Source: Apoda limacodes (taxonomy: Eukaryota > Arthropoda > Insecta > Lepidoptera > Limacodidae). From it: a stretch of DNA of 64,000 nucleotides. Shown here piece by piece: positions 59,050 to 64,000 of the stretch. Numbering within the stretch: the first letter of the stretch is position 1; every line of letters begins with the position of its first letter. The notes under the pieces are model-generated. The model searched no databases, was not told the DNA's origin, and was given only the letters and a program-made list of their open reading frames with translations. A program made the translations under genes and the position numbers. The stretch is from assembly GCA_946406115.1 (NCBI GenBank), contig OX291557.1, positions 1,706,501 through 1,770,500 on the forward strand, given 5' to 3'.

Positions 59050-59119
59050 ATGGGTCAGGCGTTCGGAACCACAAATTCGCACAGCGGCGACCAGAGACAT
59101 TACACTAGGAAAGATATCG
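59050..59119 (+). CDS. Candidate first coding exon of an unknown protein, N-myristoylation signal
   Basis: The exon reads MGQAFGTTNSHSGDQRHYTR, then KDI and one extra base before a GTACGT donor (59120-59125), so the intron is phase 1. The ATG is preceded by CACA, a good insect start context. Gly2 and Gly6 fit an N-myristoylation signal. I do not recognise the protein. It is too short for an ORF finder, and support comes from the GC-rich upstream region, the start context and the donor. Confidence 0.6.
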
Positions 59120-59449
59120 GTACGTTTACATTTAAGGTCAATTAGTCTTCTAACGAAGTAATCTACTAGGATTTTTGCCCACATTTATTGCAATTTAAGT
59201 GTTCGTCTAAACTAAACTTACCAAGTACAGGGTGTAGTTAGGCACTTGATACTAATTTCTAAACAAGTGTTCCAAACATTTATATTTTAACATCGTCCTT
59301 AAGCTCATCTAACATCATCGGTTGCTATATATATATAGGTTCCATAATCAAGTATTAAAATAGGTAATATGTATTCTTATTTGAACAACTGTGTTATTTT
59401 CGAATAGTTACCTAGATGTCGTATGCTATGTATATGTTGTATGCTATGT
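59120..59449. other. Presumed intron, nothing seen
   Basis: AT-rich, with no recognisable repeat or acceptor. Confidence 0.4.
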
Positions 59450-59610
59450 TAAATTGAAAAGAGCGACGGCTAGAGAGTTTCTTCCGCTGTTTCTTCTCCC
59501 CAGAACGCCATCTTGATTCCGAAACGGTAGTAGTTTATAAATTCCTTGCATATAAATATACTGACGTCAAAAAAGTGATATTGTATCCTATTTTTGAGAA
59601 ATAAACTATT
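59450..59610 (+). repeat. LINE 3'-end fragment
   Basis: GAGCGACGGCTAGAGAGTTT, then CTTCCGCTG and CATTTTGATTCCG-like text, ending TATTTTTGAGAAATAAACTA. It is the inverted relative of 57311-57480. Confidence 0.55.
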
Positions 59611-60423
59611 TGAAATTAGAAATTCGAATATTTATGTATATGTTGTATGTTTTTTATTTTTATTTTGTATGCTGTGTATATGTTGTTTGCTACGTACAGC
59701 AAAACAACGAATTCACTGGTGGATAGTAGTAATAAATCGCTAGTTATTTTACTTTTTGTCAAAAGATTTAAAAATTCAATATTCTTGAAATACCTTTACT
59801 TTCTGTCATTATCCTGTTTTTCGGCAACCGAAGGTATAGCCAAGTAGAAAGTTCTACTGCAAAATGCTACCTAATCCGTAGGCACAAGGCACAAAGTCTT
59901 ACATCAATGTCGGTTATGAGCTCTTGTTTGGTGTCTGAACTGGTTTGTTATCAATGACAATAGCATTTTTATTTGAGTGCTATGTATAGCTAAGATAATT
60001 AAAAAAAATACACATTTGAGACCGCTCGCAAAGAAAGTACACCTAATGTGTCAACAGTTCGAAGAGTGGTCAAAACATTGGAAGTTACGGAGTTGGTTAT
60101 GGACACTGAGTCTCTGTTGCGTCGACGTACTCGTACCGGTCGGTCTCTAAAACATTGTTGCTGTAAACGAGTCTTACTGGATACAAAAATTCGGCATCGT
60201 TTTCAAATTTTCACGAAAGCCCTCGACCCGTATAAAGTACAGCTCACTCAGGAGCCAACTCCAGCAGACCATGCAGAGCACCGGCCATTCGTTTAATGGG
60301 TAATGGAGCAAAGTGAAGTGAATGAGTCACACCGATAAAGATTTTGATATTTTGACTAGGTAACGTTAGAGTATCTGTTACCTTAAAGGAATCCCTGAGA
60401 GAATATTGGTTACGTTACCTTTT
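59611..60423. other. No gene seen
   Basis: The ORF at 60048-60296 (TVRRVVKTLEVTEL) shows no motif that I can assign. Confidence 0.35.
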
Positions 60424-60834
60424 TTTTAATTCCACTTAGGTGGCAAACGAGCTAACGGTCCGCCTGATGGTAAGCGATCACCGTAGCCTATGGAGTTCTT
60501 GAAGAACCCCATACTGTAGCCCTTAGAAAAAACCTTGGCAAGGTGCTCATTCCACAACCTTAACGTTCGCGGAAGGAAGTTTCTCTGAAACCGCACTGTA
60601 TGTGACCATTTCGGTTCTAAAGTGTAAGAAAGAATTCCCTGCCGACGGTGACCGGTGCGATGGTAGAAAGTAGCTGTGGGCATCATTTCGAACAATTCCT
60701 CAGAACACATCCCATTGTTCAAGCGGTAGAACACACACAGGGAGGCAAAGTATCTCCTCAGACCTAAGGGCTCAATACGGCAAGTTAGCTTGGGATCGTA
60801 GACAATTCTCACAGCCCGTCGTTGAATTGATTAT
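60424..60834 (-). pseudogene. Second copy of the LINE of 17061-20580, ORF2 C-terminus and tail
   Basis: The minus strand reads VYDPKLTCRIEPLGLRRYFA, then EELFEMMPTATFYHRTG, RFQRNFLPRTLRLWNEHLAK and the same tail (CATCAGGCGGACCGTTAGC). It is 5'-truncated at about 60834, just at the RRAVRIV motif. Apart from scattered substitutions the text parallels 20110-20560. Confidence 0.9.
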
Positions 60835-61064
60835 CTGGGAATAGACAAAGTAAGCAACTCTCGCTATGGTCAGTAGTCAGTTGACTGATTGGTCCCAGGG
60901 CAAAACCAGTAGAATTAGGTTTACCTGGCAGAACTGTAATAATTATGTGGACCCTATTTCATTATTGGCAATAGTTATACTAAAAAACACCGTTTTGTCC
61001 ACCAATTGTAACTTATCATTAATCAGTATTAGATGTCTTTCAATTTTCTTAATACATTTTATTT
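60835..61064. other. No gene seen
   Basis: Spacer between two repeats. Confidence 0.4.
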
Positions 61065-61590
61065 TATTAGCCGACTTCAAAAAGGAGGAGGTTTTTTTAT
61101 GTATATACGGGCATAACTTCGTCATATATAGACGGATTTGCAAAAAAAAATCTTATTTTATTCCGAGATGGTCCTATATTAATGTAGTGAATTTAAAACT
61201 TACTCTTGGGCAAAAAAAATAATAATTGGTGTCAATTTGTAACTGGTGAAACGCCTTTTATGTTGATGTTTGTATAAAATTTCGTTCCTAGTAGATATGT
61301 TTAGTGTACGAAAAAAGCCCGTCGCTCAAAAGTAGAAAATAAAAACTTTGTAACAAAAAACAACCGGCTTGTATGTACCTAACAGTGTATAACACTTCAC
61401 TTGCATGACACCAACTTCAAACTGTAATTCAGATCAGATTTTTGGAAATAAGTAATTATTTTTACCTTTTTAGTGCATCTTTTCTTTCTTTAGTTTTTAT
61501 TTTATACTTTTGAGTGACGAGCTTTTTTCGTACACTTAAAAACAACTAATAACGAATTTTTGAAGCCGGTTGTTTTTTTTGTTAATTTGC
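61065..61590 (+). repeat. CCGACTTCAAAAA-family element, copy 3
   Basis: It begins TTAGCCGACTTCAAAAAGGA, then GGAGGTT, passes GGGCATAACTTCGTCATATA, ACTGGTGAAACGCCTTTTAT and CGTCGCTCAAAAGTA. It ends near TTGAAGCCGGTTGTTTTTTT, which pairs with its start as an inverted end. It may include a duplicated inner part. Confidence 0.7.
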
Positions 61591-62640
61591 ATTAAGTTTG
61601 TACAAGATCATTTTCAGTAAACCAGTTTGAGACTTTTGTAAGGAATCTATTTATATCGTTCGAATTGTCGTTTTTCCTGTTCACTTTAACAATAATTAAA
61701 TGTCATCAGCAAATAAAATAAAATATCTTTGTGAACTTATGTATCAGAAAAGGTAAGTCATTTAAATATACTAAAAATAAGAAAGGCCCTAATGTTTACC
61801 CTTGAAAATCTATTATAATAAAATACCAACTTATTAGGGTTCCGTAGCACATTTTAATTAGGCCGACATAGTGGTAAAAAAAAACGAGTTGCACTCCGGG
61901 AGTGCCGGCAAAAGTAAAAACCTTTACACACGATTCGCGCTTAACACTCAAATATGTCTTTTGACATTGTCAAGAAATAATAATGTTTGTTTATTTACTT
62001 TTTTGACGTAGTATATTTGACATCGCAATCTGTCATAGAATTAAAATTCCATATCTAACCTCCCTGTACTACTCATAATCGCGAATACTAAAAATAAAAA
62101 TTATAATAGGCGTGGCATTACGGTTTCCGTATTTTACAAAGACAAAGATGCACTTTGTTCAATTTCCATATTTTAAACACTTTATATACCCGAATTTTAC
62201 GAATACACAGCAGTATGGCCACTACACAGACGGTCGAGCCATCAGCTGTCACCATCCATGGATGCGCGTAGCACGCTGTAACATAAACACACAAGACCAT
62301 TCGCGCAAGCGCCCTGCGCCGCCTAAACGAAACAGCAGGCGCAGGCATACATTTTCGCCGCGCCGTAGAAAGAGAGGGGGATACTCCCTCTCCTACGCCG
62401 CGCCAGCTGTCTACTCTCCATCCGTCTTACGAATTTTCACGATTAGGACACGTGACCTGATGCGAGTTTAACATTTTTTACCCATACCAAAAAAAGTGCA
62501 CAACGCCGCTAAAGAAGTTTTCACTTATACAATAAGGTAAATAAATAAAATCATAGTGACAATTAATAATTGGTTGTGCAAACATCTACCTTCAACCTGT
62601 CAACAACAGTGCCATCTAGTAACAAATAGCAGAACAGTCA
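61591..62640. other. Region before the LINE ORF1, likely including its 5'UTR
   Basis: GC content rises at 62240-62410. An imperfect palindrome there (GCCGCGCCGTAGAAAGAGAG, then GGGGATACTCCCTCTCC) overlaps ORFs on both strands. The exact 5' end of the LINE cannot be set. Confidence 0.4.
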
Positions 62641-62646
62641 AACATC

Positions 62647-63659
62647 ATGATCAAGTGCAATGGATGTGGTAAATTCATCTCCCCGCAAGAGGGCGCCAAG
62701 TGTAGTAAATGCATTTCAGTATTTCATCGGGGGTGCGTAGCTTTGCCGTCTACTGGTCGCATAGCAGCTTCATGGGTATGCCCAGAATGCAACTCAAAAA
62801 TACTCCGCGATAACAGTGCAGAGACCCCAGTCAAGGGAGTCACATCAAAAACAGCAGTTACCACGGGCGAAGAGTTGAAGTCAGGGCCAGTAACTACGTC
62901 TGACCCGGTGGACTTAGCCCTACAAATGCGTTTGTTACGAGAGGAAATCGTAGACTTTAGAGGGGAACTGACTAGAATAAGGGCCAGTGTTTCCACCTGG
63001 GAAGACCGCCTTAATGCACTGGAGACAAGAGTTAGTTCAATAGAAAAAAAAATTAGTTCAATAGTGGATCAGAGAACCATCAAAACTCTGAGTTGGTTGC
63101 TACTATCTCCAAACTGCAATCCAAACTAAACGAACAGGATCAGGACCTCCTGCTGAATGACGTAGAGATAACCAATCTTCCGGAGGACAAAGGTGAAAAC
63201 TCAACTCATTTAGTTGCTATGGTTGCATCCAAAATTGGTCTATCTTTAGATGAAAGAGACATAGTGAGTGCAGTACGAGTCGGCCCACAGAAAAAAGAGC
63301 AGAGTGGCAGCGAAAACGGAGCGGTTGGTGCGCGACCGCGCCCTCTGGTGGTGCGGCTTACGCGCAGAGCCATTCGTGACGAATTCCTACGCAATGCTCG
63401 CGTGCGTCGCGGAGCTACGTCTGCTGATATGGGTCTTCTGCAGGAACCTCGAAGAATATATATTAATGAGCGTTTGACCAGGAACAACCGGCAAATATTT
63501 TTTAAAGCTAGGGAAGAAGCACGTAGAGTAGGTTGGAAATTCGTCTGGACAAAAGAAGGCCGGATCTATGTACGCAAGGATCAAGGTAAACCCGCCCATC
63601 GCATTAGAACGGATTCTGATCTAGCTAATATTTTTTGTAATACCAGTGTTGGATCCTAA
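62647..63659 (+). pseudogene. LINE ORF1: PHD finger, coiled coil and baculovirus FP-like C-terminal part
   Basis: The N-terminus has Cys4, Cys7, Cys19, Cys22, His27, Cys30, Cys45 and Cys48 with Trp43, a PHD zinc finger. Residues about 95-150 look like a coiled coil (LREEIVDFRGELTRIRASVS). A one-base shift near 63090 moves to the frame that reads LVATISKLQSKLNEQDQDLL, then DVEITNLPEDKGENSTHLV, ERDIVSAVRVGP, PRPLVVRLTRRAIRDEFLRN and RRIYINERLTRNNRQIFF. This C-terminal part resembles the FP (few polyhedra) protein family of baculoviruses, a similarity known for lepidopteran LINE ORF1s. It ends at 63659. Confidence 0.8.
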
Positions 63660-64000
63660 GAAAACTTGCATATTATTTTTAGTGGACTCTAAAGTGATCT
63701 ATACCTTGCTATGTATGGATGTGTGCAATTATTCATTGCCAAAAAGTACTAATCAATGTCAATTTAGTTTTCCATATAGAGAGTATGTATCTTATTTGTT
63801 ATGTTGCATAATGCCAAAACAACTATCTTATTTACATTTTATATATACAAAAATAAAGTACTCCTCATGCCAGTACTATTACGAACGAATATTTGTTTAT
63901 GCTGTAAAATCATCAAGATGGATCCGTTGAATACACTTTATTTCTGTGTCACGATTGTACTATCGGGTCTGGACATTGTCACAGCAAAGCTTAGAGATGC
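63660..64000 (+). other. LINE region after ORF1, ORF2 expected beyond the window
   Basis: This is the space in which the linker and start of ORF2 should lie. A short ORF overlapping the end of ORF1 (63646-63930) has no motif. The final bases may be the start of ORF2, but the window ends before anything can be recognised. Confidence 0.35.

Noticed and set aside
1..64000. tRNA, rRNA or snRNA genes
   Set aside because: No B-box-like sequence with matching acceptor stem or rRNA core was noticed; a covariance-model search would be decisive and could not be run.

Overview
The window looks like a gene-poor, AT-rich stretch of a lepidopteran (moth or butterfly) nuclear genome. This is inferred from the families present: non-autonomous Helitrons ending in the GGGTCAGCTAGT-type terminus, several LINE tails of a kind common in moths and butterflies, frequent TACCTA words, and a recognisable ZNRF first exon of insect type. 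There are no bacterial-style operons. The species cannot be named from sequence alone.

Host coding sequence is very sparse. A 5' exon of a ZNRF1/2-like E3 ubiquitin ligase (190-556, +) opens the window. Two further exon-like ORFs (23223-23412 and 59050-59119, both +) follow GC-rich stretches and end at plausible splice donors. All three leave one base of a codon (phase 1). No downstream exon was recognised for any of them. A TATA plus initiator plus donor arrangement near 36481 may be another transcription start.

Most of the rest is nested mobile DNA. At 1466-9721 lies a decayed Ty3/gypsy element on the minus strand with two short LTRs. Its integrase is split by a 4.3-kb foldback-type element (2622-6922) made of ~153-bp repeats in opposite orientations around a hairpin near 3470. 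At 17061-20580 a 5'-truncated LINE is split, just after its YxDD motif, by a second and unrelated foldback-type element (17100-19648). That element has an exact 8-bp target duplication, palindromic subterminal repeats and inverted arrays of a 104-bp unit. A third site (29900-30945) carries the same 104-bp unit, broken by two other insertions. At 34085-35048 long inverted arms surround a Helitron.

Other elements include four Helitron copies and several fragments, a Tc1-like transposase relic (25560-25928), a DDE transposase relic (26892-27795), a mariner relic (43380-43690), a Penelope-like relic with RT and a GIY-YIG remnant (46985-48065), four further LINE fragments, and, at the right edge, a LINE 5' half whose ORF1 joins a PHD finger to a C-terminal part resembling the baculovirus FP protein family. 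Minisatellites are numerous (units of 20, 22, 22, 28, 29, 31, 31, 36 and 59 bp) and account for several long but meaningless ORFs.

No tRNA, rRNA or CRISPR array was recognised. The strongest candidates for something under-described are the two foldback-type elements, which share one architecture with different sequences.
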